The translations under genes were made by a program, and so were the position numbers. From Bacteroidetes bacterium OLB12 (GTDB lineage Bacteria; Bacteroidota; Bacteroidia; Cytophagales; Cyclobacteriaceae): DNA of 38,671 bases. The stretch is from contig LNFR01000010.1 of the NCBI GenBank assembly GCA_001567185.1, positions 1 to 38,671 of the forward strand, read 5' to 3'. The notes below the pieces were generated by a model. That model worked only from the letters and a program-made list of their open reading frames with translations, did not search any database and was not told the DNA's origin. Below, piece by piece: positions 1 to 10,200 of this stretch. Each line of letters starts with the position of its first letter. The first letter of the stretch is position 1.

Positions 1-1218
1 ACCTCGTTTATCACAAGAGGCAATGGCCGGTGTTATGGGGATGCTTCTTTGTATTCCAACGTGGTGAGTTCGTTAAAGCTGGATCGTATTCTGGAGTTCG
101 ACATACACACCGGTATTATCCGCTGCCAGGCCGGCACTTTGTTGTCGGAGGTGATTGACTTCAGTTTACAACGGGGTTGGTTTTTACCGGTTACTCCGGG
201 CACAAAATTTATTACGGTGGGTGGGGCCGTAGCATCTGACGTTCATGGAAAAAATCATCATAAGGACGGTTCGTTTTCGAACCATATAATTTCCATGCGT
301 ATCCTCACACCACAAGGAGCGATTATCTCATGCAGTCCCGATGTAAACAGTGAATATTTTTGGTTTACCTGTGGCGGTATGGGGTTAACAGGTATTATAC
401 TTGATGTATCCTTCAAACTTAAAAAGGTAGAATCCGGATATATTGTAAATGAACAAATTAAGGCAGCGAACCTGGATGAAATTCTGGATTTATTTGATCA
501 GTATAGTGCATATACTTACTCGGTAGCATGGATTGATTGCTTAGGCAGGGGAAATTCATTTGGAAGGAGTATCCTCATGGTAGGAGAACATGCTACCGCA
601 AAAGATGTATTGTCACATAACCTATATCCTCGTCCTGCCCGAAACCTGTCTGTACCTTTTAACTTCCCTTCCTTTGTGCTTAACGGGTATTCGGTAAAGG
701 CTTTTAATGCCGTGTATTACGCAAAGAATTATAAACGGAACATGCGTGGATTAATTTCTTACGATAAATTCTTCTATCCATTAGATTCAATTTTGAACTG
801 GAATCGGATCTATGGAAGCAAAGGATTTGTTCAATACCAGTTTGTGATACCCAGGAAAAATGGAAAAGTTGGTATTAGCACGGTTTTGAAACGAATAAGT
901 GAAAAAGGATGGGGCTCATTTTTAGCGGTACTGAAACTATTCGGAAACCAGGAAGGTCCTATTTCATTCAACACCGAAGGGTATACGCTTGCACTGGATA
1001 TTCCTATTAATTCGGGGTTGTTTAAATTTCTGGATGAACTAGACAACCTGGTGCATGAATTTGGGGGTCGAATTTATCTTACAAAAGATGCGCGCATGAA
1101 GCCTGAAATGTTTTATGGAAGTTACCCAAACGCAAATACCTTTGCCGGATTTTTAGCTAAGATTGATCCGGATAAAAAATTAGTCTCTTATTTGGCAAAG
1201 CGTTTAGAATTGAAATAG
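1..1218 (+). CDS. dprE1: DprE1-like FAD-binding oxidoreductase, 5' end cut by window
   Basis: The frame is open from base 1, so the gene starts before the window; a TTG at 49 is internal. The visible part begins in the FAD-binding type 4 (PCMH) domain with RGNGRCYGDASL, the flavin pyrophosphate-binding loop, followed by PGTKFITVGGAVASDVHGKNHH, which matches the DprE1 signature around its flavin-contacting histidine, and GGMGLTGII. The C-terminal half fits the substrate domain of the family. DprE1 oxidises the C2 hydroxyl of polyprenyl-phosphoryl ribose so that DprE2 can reduce it to the arabinose epimer. The next gene, 7 bases downstream, is an SDR reductase, which supports a two-step epimerase pair. 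Family and partner are clear. The pentose substrate is inferred from the actinobacterial enzymes and may differ in Bacteroidota. Confidence 0.85.
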   Translation, partial: TSFITRGNGRCYGDASLYSNVVSSLKLDRILEFDIHTGIIRCQAGTLLSEVIDFSLQRGWFLPVTPGTKFITVGGAVASDVHGKNHHKDGSFSNHIISMRILTPQGAIISCSPDVNSEYFWFTCGGMGLTGIILDVSFKLKKVESGYIVNEQIKAANLDEILDLFDQYSAYTYSVAWIDCLGRGNSFGRSILMVGEHATAKDVLSHNLYPRPARNLSVPFNFPSFVLNGYSVKAFNAVYYAKNYKRNMRGLISYDKFFYPLDSILNWNRIYGSKGFVQYQFVIPRKNGKVGISTVLKRISEKGWGSFLAVLKLFGNQEGPISFNTEGYTLALDIPINSGLFKFLDELDNLVHEFGGRIYLTKDARMKPEMFYGSYPNANTFAGFLAKIDPDKKLVSYLAKRLELK

Positions 1219-1225
1219 TTTTTTC

Positions 1226-1957
1226 ATGAAGAACATATTGGTACTGGGCGCCACTTCTGAAGTGGCAATAGCGGTTGCAGACTTCCTGGCCGCACGAGCT
1301 TGTAATTTGTTTTTGGCCTCCCGGAATGTGAGCCGCCTGGAACCAGTGCGGGCTGATCTGCAATTGAAACATCAGGTTGTTGTTACATTGCATGAGTTTG
1401 ATGCGGAAGATCAAACAAACCATCAGGCGTTTTACGAACAACTGCCCGTTAAACCCGATTGTGTGATTTGTGTTTTTGGTTACCTCGGGAATCATCACCT
1501 GGCCCTTACCAACTGGAGCGAGTGTAATAAAATTCTGGTAGCTAATTACACCGGTGCGGTTTCCATATTGAATGTGGTGGCAAATGATTTTGAATCTAAA
1601 AAACAAGGAACCATCGTGGGGGTTAGCTCGGTGGCTGGTGAACGGGGCCGCCAAAGCAATTATTTATATGGCAGTGCCAAAAGCGGGTTTACGGCTTATT
1701 TATCAGGATTGCGAAACAGGCTTTACAAATCAGGAGTTCACGTGGTAACGGTTAAGCCCGGATTTATTAATACCCGTATGCTAGCGGGGCTTTCTACACC
1801 TTCGGTACTTACTGCGCAGCCAGGCCAGGTGGCCAAAAAAATCGTAAAATCGATTGACAGGAAACAAAACGTGATTTACGTATTGCCTGTCTGGAGGTGG
1901 ATAATGACGGTGATCAAATGTATTCCTGAAGCAATATTTAAACGCCTTAAACTCTAA
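1226..1957 (+). CDS. DprE2-like short-chain dehydrogenase/reductase
   Basis: This 243-residue protein is a complete classical SDR. The N terminus has a Rossmann dinucleotide loop in the variant form GATSEVA (residues 8-14). The active site is visible as S134/S135 in GVSSVAG and Y148-G-S-A-K152 (YxxxK), with N107 in the NYTG position, followed by KPGFINTRM. It starts at ATG 1226, 7 bases after the stop of the DprE1-like gene, so the two are co-transcribed. By analogy with DprE1/DprE2 it would reduce the 2-keto intermediate made by its neighbour, using NAD(P)H at the cytoplasmic membrane. Size and pairing fit well; the exact sugar is inferred. The gene converges on the SGNH gene with only 10 bases between the stops. 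Confidence 0.8.
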   Translation: MKNILVLGATSEVAIAVADFLAARACNLFLASRNVSRLEPVRADLQLKHQVVVTLHEFDAEDQTNHQAFYEQLPVKPDCVICVFGYLGNHHLALTNWSECNKILVANYTGAVSILNVVANDFESKKQGTIVGVSSVAGERGRQSNYLYGSAKSGFTAYLSGLRNRLYKSGVHVVTVKPGFINTRMLAGLSTPSVLTAQPGQVAKKIVKSIDRKQNVIYVLPVWRWIMTVIKCIPEAIFKRLKL

Positions 1958-1967
1958 CCCAAAAGCC

Positions 1968-3040
1968 TTATTGTTCAAGGATTTTGTTAAGCCGTTCGGC
2001 AATGATCTCATTACCTGTTGCTGTTACATGGCAAAAGTCAATGTAAATATACTGGTCACCATCAAACGCATCGGTCATGTCCACAAACCAGGTGTGGTTA
2101 CGTTCTGCCATAAGTCGTTTTACTTCGTTATAAACAAATTTAAAGTTGGCTCCTAACTCTTCATTCAGTTCAAGGTGGTCTAACCGCGGCTTGCCCAGGT
2201 AAGAAGCGGGTTGTAAGACAGCAATAAACTTTCCCCCGCGCTGGTAACCAGTGCATGGGCCATTTCCCAGGTTTCAACCAGCATGCGGGCAACTTCCTTC
2301 CCTTTGTCTGCATCCGCACAGTTGTATAAGCCTTTGTTTTGATTATTAACATTCTTTATATGTCTTATTAAAAGCAATATGTTTTCTGTGAAGAGATTGT
2401 TCAGAATAGCCAGCGCAATTTGTTTTTTACCACCATAAATTTTGTTTTGGAACATCGGCACCAGCCGGTGTCCGGGTAACTCATTAATTTCCGTGGGACA
2501 AAGAAAAGCTGCATCATTTACACCATCATAAAAAACAGCAACGTCTGTCTGTTTACCTTGTGCATATAACGTAATAAGTGTTTCAAGCCCTTGTCTGGAG
2601 TTGTAAGCTAACTGGCCATGGTTGGCTACTGTGCCTCTCTTAAATTTTGAATGAAAGAGAGCCGGTATGGTATGTGCATCATCGGCTCCTTCTCCCCACA
2701 TCGTGGAGCCTCCAAAAAACCGAATCACAGGGTTCGTTTCAGTTGTTGCCGGTGGTTGATGTACCCGGTAACCCGTTTCATCTATCGTAAGGGTCTTGCC
2801 GGTATAAGGCAACATTTGCCATTCGGTAAATGCTTTATACCGGTGACTTACCTGGTGGTAGTCGTGGAAGATGTCTTTTGCCAATTGACGATCGTTTGCA
2901 TAGTTGGGTAGTTCGTTTCTTTTTTCGCCACCCAGCCCCGACAGATAAAGGCCACAGCCCCAATTAACAACGATGAGTAATACCAGAAAAATCGTTATGT
3001 TAATCGCCACTGTTTTTAATATGGAAATAAAATTTTTCAT
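1968..3040 (-). CDS. Membrane-anchored SGNH/GDSL hydrolase, frameshifted
   Basis: The first frame (3040 to 2180) begins with an uncleaved-looking hydrophobic anchor at residues 10-30, then an SGNH-fold domain with block I FFGGST (candidate nucleophile S112), block II glycine in NHGQLAYNSRQG, and block III YDGVND. It then stops early at TWASRG. The missing end is in the next frame: 2232 down to 1968 encodes VLQPASYLGKPRLDHLELNE and ends with IDFCHVTATGNEIIAERL, which carries the block V Asp/His pair. Adding one G to the C5 run at 2233-2237 joins both parts into about 357 residues. The gene is either a sequencing casualty or a recent pseudogene. Such proteins often deacylate or acylate surface glycans. 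The substrate is unknown. A strong -7 box lies 41-48 bases upstream of the start. Confidence 0.75.
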
Positions 3041-3080
3041 CGGGTTGTTTTATTTTTTCAGCGCGGGTGTATGCGCAATG

Positions 3081-3088
3081 CAAAGGTA
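3081..3088 (-). promoter_or_regulatory. Bacteroidota-type -7 box for the SGNH gene
   Basis: On the minus strand the sequence reads TACCTTTG, an exact match to the Bacteroidota -7 consensus TAnnTTTG. It lies in the 63-base gap between the end of T9SS gene A (3104) and the start codon at 3040, which would give a 5' leader of roughly 35 bases. No convincing -33 TTG is seen at the expected distance, so this is a match to half of the consensus only. Confidence 0.4.
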
Positions 3089-3103
3089 CGAGTAACTGCT
3101 GGT

Positions 3104-3964
3104 TTACCTGATAATTAGTTTTGTATGGCGGGATTTTTTATCCACCGAAAGAATGTACACTCCGGCTGGCAAAGAAAATTCAACCTGATTTTGTGTTGCA
3201 CTCAACATGCCGGTATGTACGGGTTTCCCGTTCAAATCATGAATCACAAAAGGGGTAATATCAGATATTCCCTGCACGATCACGCTGCCAGATGCCGGGT
3301 TAGGATAAATGGTAAGTGGTTCTGGCGAATTTGCTCCGGTAATAACAAATGAGAGCGGTGCGGATTTTTTTATACAACTAAGCGCCCGGGTTTCAACCTG
3401 GTAAACTCCTGTTTGCCGGGCTATCCAAAAAGGCTGCGTACCACCTGCAATTGCCTGGCCGTTCAGGTACCATTGATTTTCCGTGGCTGCGTTCGAAAAG
3501 AGTGTATCTCCTTTTATCAGGATAACCGGTTCCGGCAATGAATTTTTGGTGATGAATTGAAACCTGCTTTTGCCAAATGAGGCAGGCTGTTCAGTAACCT
3601 CAAATTCATAGCTGGCAGGGCTACGCACAGAAATTACAGAATCCGTAAACAGATCCTTTACCTGGAACGTACGCACCGGATCAAAATCACCCTTAAAGTT
3701 AAGTGTGTAGGTTCCCGGGGTAACATCTTCCAGGCGTAAGCCAACCATCGTTTCGCAGGAGTCGGGCATGCTTTTGATGGAGGCCGATACAGAATCGGTT
3801 GTGAGAATGGAAAGATTATGGAATGTGTTTTTGAGTTTTCGCGCATCGGTATGAATGTCAAACTTAGTTGACGCACCGTTGTTATACTTTAAATAAGCTT
3901 TGTCACTTATCGATCCATGGGTAAGGGAAACTGATATTACTTGCGGGGCATTGTTATGTGTCTT
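3104..3964 (-). CDS. C-terminal piece of T9SS protein A (type A sorting domain)
   Basis: This is the last reading-frame segment of a broken gene that spans about 3104-7049. The frame is open from 3964 (KTHNNAPQVISVSLTHGS...) although the first ATG is only at 3769. It matches the equivalent part of protein B, for example DARKLKNTFHNLSILTTDSV against DGRKKKNDVLNISSRSTDNV, and MPDSCETMVGLRLEDVTPG against a similar B segment. An Ig-like stretch (NQWYLNGQAIAGG) follows. The final 70 or so residues are a T9SS type A sorting domain: YPNPASGSV, then DLNGKPVHTG, PAGVYILSV and a basic end, KLIIR. In the family this domain directs secretion through the outer membrane and is removed on surface attachment. 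The upstream break lies at the A9 tract at 3965-3973. Confidence 0.8.
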   Translation of the reverse strand, partial: KTHNNAPQVISVSLTHGSISDKAYLKYNNGASTKFDIHTDARKLKNTFHNLSILTTDSVSASIKSMPDSCETMVGLRLEDVTPGTYTLNFKGDFDPVRTFQVKDLFTDSVISVRSPASYEFEVTEQPASFGKSRFQFITKNSLPEPVILIKGDTLFSNAATENQWYLNGQAIAGGTQPFWIARQTGVYQVETRALSCIKKSAPLSFVITGANSPEPLTIYPNPASGSVIVQGISDITPFVIHDLNGKPVHTGMLSATQNQVEFSLPAGVYILSVDKKSRHTKLIIR

Positions 3965-4062
3965 AAAAAAAAATTCCGGAAGCTACTTTAGATGGTTCCG
4001 AAACCCGTAAGGAGGGGTTAGGAACTTCACCCTTTATCCAGAAGGATTGCCCCGGAGCAATG

Positions 4063-4449
4063 TTAACCGGAAAACTCTACATCGCCCGTTTGTCCATCCC
4101 ACACCTGGAAACGACCATTTCCCTGTTCATTATCACGTACATAAACGGATGTACCCACACCACTTGCTGTCCAGGTGGTATTCCATTGTATGGGTGCCGC
4201 ATAGGGGTTGCCAAGCAGGTTCCAAATCGTGTCGGCCGATAACTGAAAGTCAAAATCTCCCCGATGAATTTCACCATTTACCTGTATGGTTAGTGGTTCG
4301 TTTTCGTGTCGCATAAATACAGAATAACCCCTCCCGAGGGTGAATTGAGCCGCACTATCGGTGGTGGGAAAAGGTGCCCAGGCATTATTTTCAAACTGAA
4401 ACAGGGAAGGAGTGGCCGTGGCAAGGCCGGCACCTTTCGAGGCACCCAA
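4063..4449 (-). CDS. Middle piece of frameshifted T9SS protein A
   Basis: These 128 residues are not a separate gene. GASKGAGLATATPSLFQFEN continues the sequence interrupted at the A5 run 4448-4452, and FTLGRGYSVFM followed by TIWNLLGNPYAAPIQWN lines up with MFEKGRGYSIFNF and WNLVGNPYASAIQWNN of protein B. The frame stops at VEFSG. The true continuation, VNIAPGQSFWIKGEVPNPSL (matching IIAPGQAFWV in B), is in another frame from 4067 to 3963. Removing one base from the A4 run at 4071-4074 restores it, and removing one more at the A9 run 3965-3973 joins it to the C-terminal piece. The TTG at 4449 is not a real start. Confidence 0.75.
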   Translation of the reverse strand: MGASKGAGLATATPSLFQFENNAWAPFPTTDSAAQFTLGRGYSVFMRHENEPLTIQVNGEIHRGDFDFQLSADTIWNLLGNPYAAPIQWNTTWTASGVGTSVYVRDNEQGNGRFQVWDGQTGDVEFSG

Positions 4450-7010
4450 AAATTTCCGGTAACGGGTAAATATTCCTGAAGGCTGTCAACCATAACACCG
4501 GCTACCGGAAAGGCCAGGTACCGATACATTCGGCCGGGCCGGATATACCGTTGAAATCCAATTGGGCCGGTAAGGGTACCGCTTCCAGTAAACGCAGCAA
4601 TGCGGGCTGTTTTTTCAGCAGTAGATACAAGTATAATGTTATTGGAGTGAAGATTGCCTTGCACTACCTGCATGGAATCCAATACATAAAGCCTGTTTGC
4701 AACGGTAAGTTGGCTGTTGGTACTTCCATTAACACGCAGCACCTGAATGCTGTCTGCATTTGTTTTTACCCGAAGGGAAGAGGGCGTAGTACTTTGCGAG
4801 TTGTATGTTACAGCGCCTTTTGAAAAACCTACTTGCCCGTTTTGATTACAGGTAATAACTCCTTGCCCGGAAATTGAAAGCGTATGATTTGCCAAAAGCA
4901 ACTCCCCATTATCTTCAATGGTTAAACCACCACCGCTGGAAGTTCCTAATTCAAGTACCCGCGCGGTAGTTCCACTTACCGAAACGCTTGCGCCTGTTTT
5001 AACCATTAGCTCATTAAAGGAACTTAAACCACCCAGCAACAGGGTATGCGATAGCGATTCTTTAAAATGCAGATTGAATTTACGTTCGGGGTTAAGCGCA
5101 CCGGCAATTTGCAGATTACCTGCCAGGGTAATGGTACTGGTTCCGCTCAACGAACCGGAAAGCCCGGCTCCGGCTTCAATTTGTAAATTGCCCGCTAATG
5201 CCAGGTTGCCTTCGGGTAGTGTTTTAACAGAACCCGCTATCACTACATGGCCATAGGCAGCAGCAGGAATACTGGTTGCATTTGTTCCAAACCACACGGT
5301 GGAGGCAGGCGATACCGAACCGAAAATAACCGGCTGACTGGTATTCACATGTACCACACCATTGCCCTCCAGGTTTATTGCACCTGTAAAGTTGTTATTC
5401 AACGTAAGTTCTCCGCCCGCCCGAACCCATAAGTACGATTCAATACCCCCTATGGTGAGTGCTTGATTTTGTTGCACCGCAGCCTGCACATTAAATACCT
5501 GGAATGCTCCTGTAAATGATTCGGGGGGGTCACCGCTGCCATCAGGATTGGATCCCCACGAGGTAAGCAAACTCACGTCTTCACCCGCTTGCGCATAAAA
5601 CTGTTTAATGGGCTGATCAAAAACAGTGAAGCGAACACATTTGCTGAAATTTTCGGTGATGGTGAGTGCCGGGGGTAAAGGGTTGCCGGTTATGGCCGCT
5701 CCGCAAAAGGTATAGGCACCGGGCAATATTTGCCACTCCTTATTGGGGCTTGTTTGAGGCGTGAAAACAAATGTGGTGGCAGGGTAATAAACACCGGCCG
5801 AGCGAACAAATTGGTGTTCATTGATTCTGAAAATGACATGACTGCTGCCTGCCCCGGGTTTATTAGTTGTTGCCAGTACATTAAATTCCTGTACACCCAA
5901 CAAATATTTATTAATAACCATCCCATCCGTAAGGGCGCCTATGGGCGCGTTGGTTAACCCATTGTATAATGTAAGTCCCGTTACGGTATGTTCGGTGGTG
6001 CTGGCAGCCAGGGTTACGGTTATGTCGTCACTGCGTTGTTGCCCCAAATTATCGGTTGCCGTAAGCCTGAATGTGAAGGTGCCGGGCTGCAGGTTGGTAA
6101 TGGAAAGAATTAACGTGTTTGCGTTTTCCAATGTTACCGCGGGTCCGGAAACCTTCGTCCATTGAACCGAGGTTACCGTTCCATCAATATCAAAGGCATC
6201 TCCATGCAGGTAAACCGTTCCTTCCTGTGTTAAAAATTTCTTGTTGCTGCCCGCAAAAACAGAAGGAGGTTTATTGCTGTTATCGGCCAGGCTAAATTGC
6301 AACAGCCAGTTATAAATATCGAAGCCGGCCGTAAGGGTATACACCGCATTCCAGATATCGTGCCTGCCGGCATGTACAGTAGTGAGGTGCGGAGTAATGG
6401 TTGGGGTGGGCACACAACTTATGATGGCATTCAGCATATCCACCGAGTTTGAATAATATACAATATCATCGGTGCCATGAAACATCCACAATGGCTTTCC
6501 AACAAGGTTACAGGCATCTTGTATAATCTCGTTGGTTCGGTTGGCCATTGTTACCATAGCAGTAACTTTATCCGGGTGTGCCATGGCATAAATCATGCTG
6601 CCCTGGCCACCCAGGCTTAGTCCGGTAAAGTAGATCCGGTTCGTATCGATGGTGCGCAGCGTTTTTACATGCTCCACAATCTCATCAATAAAGGCTGCTG
6701 TATAATCCTGTTCTACACCATTACCATCGGCTTTTAATTGGGGCGAAACAACAATAAACGGATGTGAGGTGTTCCACTTATTATGATGGATGAGGTAAGC
6801 CGGGGTAGCATCAGAGGATTGTAATACCAATGTATTAATGTCAATACCCTTCACCGGATCAGCGATTTGCCCCAGCCCGTGTAAACTTACCAGCATGGGG
6901 GCGGGTGTACCCGCAGAATAACCGACTGGTGTGTAAAGCCAGAAATTAGTACCATCGGGGCTGGTAAAAACCTGGTGGGTTTGGGCTGATACCGGAAGCA
7001 CCCGGCCCAA
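4290..7010 (-). CDS. T9SS protein A, main piece: esterase-like head, PKD, beta-rich stalk (frameshifted)
   Basis: Residues 10-240 are an alpha/beta-hydrolase of the esterase/PHB-depolymerase type, with oxyanion region LVSLHGLGQ, nucleophile elbow GLSLGG near residue 133, an acid in FHGTDD, and a His in HAGRHDIWN near 217. A PKD-like domain follows (about 250-340, VFAGSNKKF to DDITVTL), then a long beta-rich region that resembles protein B from GSNPDGSGDPP onward. RMYRYLAFPVAG near 815 matches RKYRYMSSPVAN of B. From about residue 853 the frame is wrong, and the last 50 or so residues are spurious. The TTG at 7010 falls inside a signal peptide: the frame is open upstream to about 7052 and encodes LQRVVSILFVAIVLGRVLPV before SAQ, but has no ATG. 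The start may therefore also be damaged. Role inferred: secreted surface hydrolase or adhesin. Confidence 0.75.
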   Translation of the reverse strand: MGRVLPVSAQTHQVFTSPDGTNFWLYTPVGYSAGTPAPMLVSLHGLGQIADPVKGIDINTLVLQSSDATPAYLIHHNKWNTSHPFIVVSPQLKADGNGVEQDYTAAFIDEIVEHVKTLRTIDTNRIYFTGLSLGGQGSMIYAMAHPDKVTAMVTMANRTNEIIQDACNLVGKPLWMFHGTDDIVYYSNSVDMLNAIISCVPTPTITPHLTTVHAGRHDIWNAVYTLTAGFDIYNWLLQFSLADNSNKPPSVFAGSNKKFLTQEGTVYLHGDAFDIDGTVTSVQWTKVSGPAVTLENANTLILSITNLQPGTFTFRLTATDNLGQQRSDDITVTLAASTTEHTVTGLTLYNGLTNAPIGALTDGMVINKYLLGVQEFNVLATTNKPGAGSSHVIFRINEHQFVRSAGVYYPATTFVFTPQTSPNKEWQILPGAYTFCGAAITGNPLPPALTITENFSKCVRFTVFDQPIKQFYAQAGEDVSLLTSWGSNPDGSGDPPESFTGAFQVFNVQAAVQQNQALTIGGIESYLWVRAGGELTLNNNFTGAINLEGNGVVHVNTSQPVIFGSVSPASTVWFGTNATSIPAAAYGHVVIAGSVKTLPEGNLALAGNLQIEAGAGLSGSLSGTSTITLAGNLQIAGALNPERKFNLHFKESLSHTLLLGGLSSFNELMVKTGASVSVSGTTARVLELGTSSGGGLTIEDNGELLLANHTLSISGQGVITCNQNGQVGFSKGAVTYNSQSTTPSSLRVKTNADSIQVLRVNGSTNSQLTVANRLYVLDSMQVVQGNLHSNNIILVSTAEKTARIAAFTGSGTLTGPIGFQRYIRPGRMYRYLAFPVAGVMVDSLQEYLPVTGNFWVPRKVPALPRPLLPCFSLKIMPGHLFPPPIVRLNSPSGGVILYLCDTKTNH

Positions 7011-7117
7011 AACAATAGCTACAAACAGTATGGAAACTACGCGTTGCAGGTATCAATACTTTGCCTGAAGGTACCAAAATGTTAGCGCACCTTAAAACGG
7101 GCGGGTGGTAAACATAA

Positions 7118-7210
7118 AAGAGGTTTCAAAAGTTGTAATACGAGTGTCAGTCATTCCGGTCCCGCTCGCAGAATAAATCCGCGATGACAGAACAACTTTT
7201 GAAACCTCTT
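7118..7210 (-). terminator. Perfect 19-bp inverted repeat with palindromic core, downstream of protein B
   Basis: The 19-base arm AAGAGGTTTCAAAAGTTGT (7118-7136) is repeated as its exact reverse complement at 7192-7210. The 55-base loop has a second, shorter pairing: GTCAT at 7150-7154 with ATGAC at 7184-7188. It begins 17 bases after the stop of gene B, and on the minus strand the second arm is followed by a short T-rich stretch. It can serve as a transcription terminator between B and A. The nested palindrome and the long perfect arms also resemble a small dispersed palindromic element, which needs a genome-wide copy count to decide. Confidence 0.5.
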
Positions 7211-7226
7211 CCATTCAACTTTCTGT

Positions 7227-10200
7227 TTACCGGAAGGTAATAATCACCTTCCGTTTCAGAACAGCCTCGCCTTGCTGAATGGTCATTATATATAACCCCG
7301 GCATAGGGTCATCCTTCAGGTTAATCCGGTGAATGCCCGAAGCGGTGTTTCGGGTTAGCCATTGGTTATAAACCGGTCTTCCCGAAAGGTCTGTCATTGT
7401 AATTTCAACATCCTGTGCCAGGGTTGTCTGCAAGTTTACATAGAGTTGATCGGCCGTGGCAGGGTTTGGATAAACATAGGCAACCAATCCTTTCACGGCT
7501 TCCAGTTCTTCTTCCACGGCTGTAACCACAAAAGAGAATGAATCCGAAACCTTTGAACAACCATTGCGCGAAACCAGTACATTATAGTAGCCTTCTTCCT
7601 CGGGTTCGAGATAAGGGGTAAATACTTCCAGTGGTTCCTGGTCTTTATACCATTGCACAAAAGTGCCTTCGCTTACGGGTTCAGTAAGGGTTAGCGCATA
7701 GCCGTCAAATGCTACTACCGGCATGGCAATATCTTCAACTTCTACTGTAATAGGCACCCGATCGCTCTCGCAGCCATTGGCGGTAACAGCCGCTACCTCG
7801 TACGTGGTGTTGGTTTTAATCGGATCGGTATTAAACTCCGCATTGCCCTGTGCTACCAATATTCCATTGCGATACCAAACCACCGTGTTGCCGGCCGTTG
7901 TTTCTGCCTGCAGCGTAAGTGAAGTTCCCTGGCATATCGAATAAGAATGATTGATTACCTGTATTTGTGGTGCAGGGGTGTAAACCATCGTTACCGGAGT
8001 TGCCTGTAACAACTCATTGCTGCAACCTTTAAAGCCGGTATGGATTTCAAACGAATTGTTGCCTGCCTGCAATTGGGCTACGGGTATATTCAGGGTAATG
8101 CTTCCCCCGGTTGAAATTACTTCTTCCGAAATCATTTCGGTCATGCCGGCATTGGTGGCATAATAAAATGCACCTGCCTGGGTGTTGGTTAATTGTATTT
8201 GCGTTTTATACCCGCCACAAAGATTAGCCGTAGTAATGGTGGCTGTTTTCTGTAACGCGGGTCGCGCTAACGAAAGCGTAAACCGGCCGGTGCCATAACT
8301 GGCCGCATGGGTGGTAACGCTAAAGGCGTATACCTCACTATCATTGATTATGGTACTGGTTTGTGTAAAGTTATCCGTTAAAGTTATTTCACCCACACCC
8401 AGCAAGGTACTTACATTGGCAAATGAAAGGCTGTAATTGCCCGGCACAACATTTTCAATGGTGAGCCCGATTTGCTTCTCGCAGAAACTATCCGCTACCT
8501 TATTAAACACCAGTTCAACATTATCGGTCGACCGGCTGCTGATGTTTAATACATCGTTCTTCTTTTTCCGTCCGTCTGCGTTTGCTTCAAAGGCATCGCT
8601 GTATTCACCCAGAATTACATAGGTGGGATCCTGCGCGGTGCTGCTGTTTAAGAATACGGTAAAACTGTTTACAGGAGCTTCTTCGCGATAATACGTAGAA
8701 CTGCTGGTGCGCTTGGCTTTTTCTGTAATGGTAAGCACTGGCGTAGCCCCGGTACTTTGCACCCAGAATGCCTGGCCGGGTGCAATTATTCCGTTGGTAA
8801 GGGTACCCATACCCGAAGATGCATCGTATGTCTTGTAAACCAATGTTCCGCTGGTGTTATCAGGAACACTAACAATTGGAGATACGTTTGTTCGGGTCCA
8901 GTTGCCGGCCACATTATTCCATTGAATAGCCGATGCATACGGATTACCAACCAGGTTCCAACCATCATTGCCACCTGTACCCGCAGTAAGGGTATACGTC
9001 CAACTGCCCTGGTATGGGGTACCCAGCGTGGTAAGCGTAAGTGGATTGTTGCCATTAAAGTTAAAGATCGAATAGCCCCGGCCTTTTTCAAACATTTCGG
9101 TATTGGAACTTACCGGGTAGCGGCTATACCCGGCAGGCTCGGTATAGGAGAACATAGAAGGGGCTGTGGCATTGGTATTTGCTCCGGTAAACGGACCGGT
9201 TACGGGTATGTAATTTTGAAAAGCAGCTACCGTAAGGTTCGCAACCGGTGATGACATGTACCGGTATTTGCGCGCAGCGCTTACCCACCGCTGCACATGT
9301 ACCTGCCCGGTAACTGAACCGTTTCCTTCAATTTCCTGCAGGTAGGCTGTACTGGTCTGATTGGATACCAACGTTACATTGCCTGCTCCCGCGTTAAACT
9401 CACCGGCTACTATTTTTAGTCCTCCTGTAATTTGTAAGGCCGATTGCACATTTACTTTACCCGTATTGCTGAAGTTTGATGTAACTAAGGCCGCAGTGCG
9501 CTGGGTGGCATCAAAGTAAAGATTGGAGTTTTGAGTAGAAGCCGAAGCCAATGACAGATTACCTCCGTCTATGGCAATTTTTCCGGTTTGATTGGCCGGG
9601 TTAATAGCCCCGGCATATTTCATAGACAAATGGTTGTTACCCAATTGAAGGGTTGAGCCATTGGCCAATGCAAGACCTCCGCCCTGGTTTGATCCCACCG
9701 TAACCGTAACCGGAATAGTTGTATCAAGCGTAAGCGTTGCATTGGGTTGTGTGGTAATCCGGTAAAAGTCAATGCTGCCGGGCAGTAAAAGACTCTGATT
9801 GGTACCAGCCAATGTTAAATCTAACGTGTTGTCTGCAGCTACCAGGCCGGGAACATCTGCATACTCCAGGTTGCCGTGCAAGGTTAACCTGGAAGCATTG
9901 CCGCTAACACCCTTTAACGCTACGGCTCCGGTTACCGAAAGGTTACCGCGCACAATTGTTTCGCCTGCTCCGAAATTTTTATTTCCGGTTCCTACCAATA
10001 CCACATTTCCATACTGCCTTGCCGGTATGGTGTTGGTTCCATTAAAGTGAATGGTACTGTTATCTGAAACCGAAAGAAACTCGGGCGTAGTTGCAGCATC
10101 CAGTTGCACTACCGCATTGCCCTGCAATTCAAGTTTGGCAGTTAGCAGATCATCTACCACTAACGTAACATTTGAGGGAACAATTATTTTGGAAGCCGTT

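Noticed and set aside
1157-1654. Minus-strand open frame of 165 codons opposite the SDR gene
   Set aside because: It covers the Rossmann and active-site codons of a clear SDR and has no recognisable domain or start context.
8757-9251. Plus-strand open frame of 164 codons inside gene B
   Set aside because: It lies wholly opposite a strongly supported T9SS gene with continuous domain matches. Its composition is low-complexity antisense and shows no family motif.
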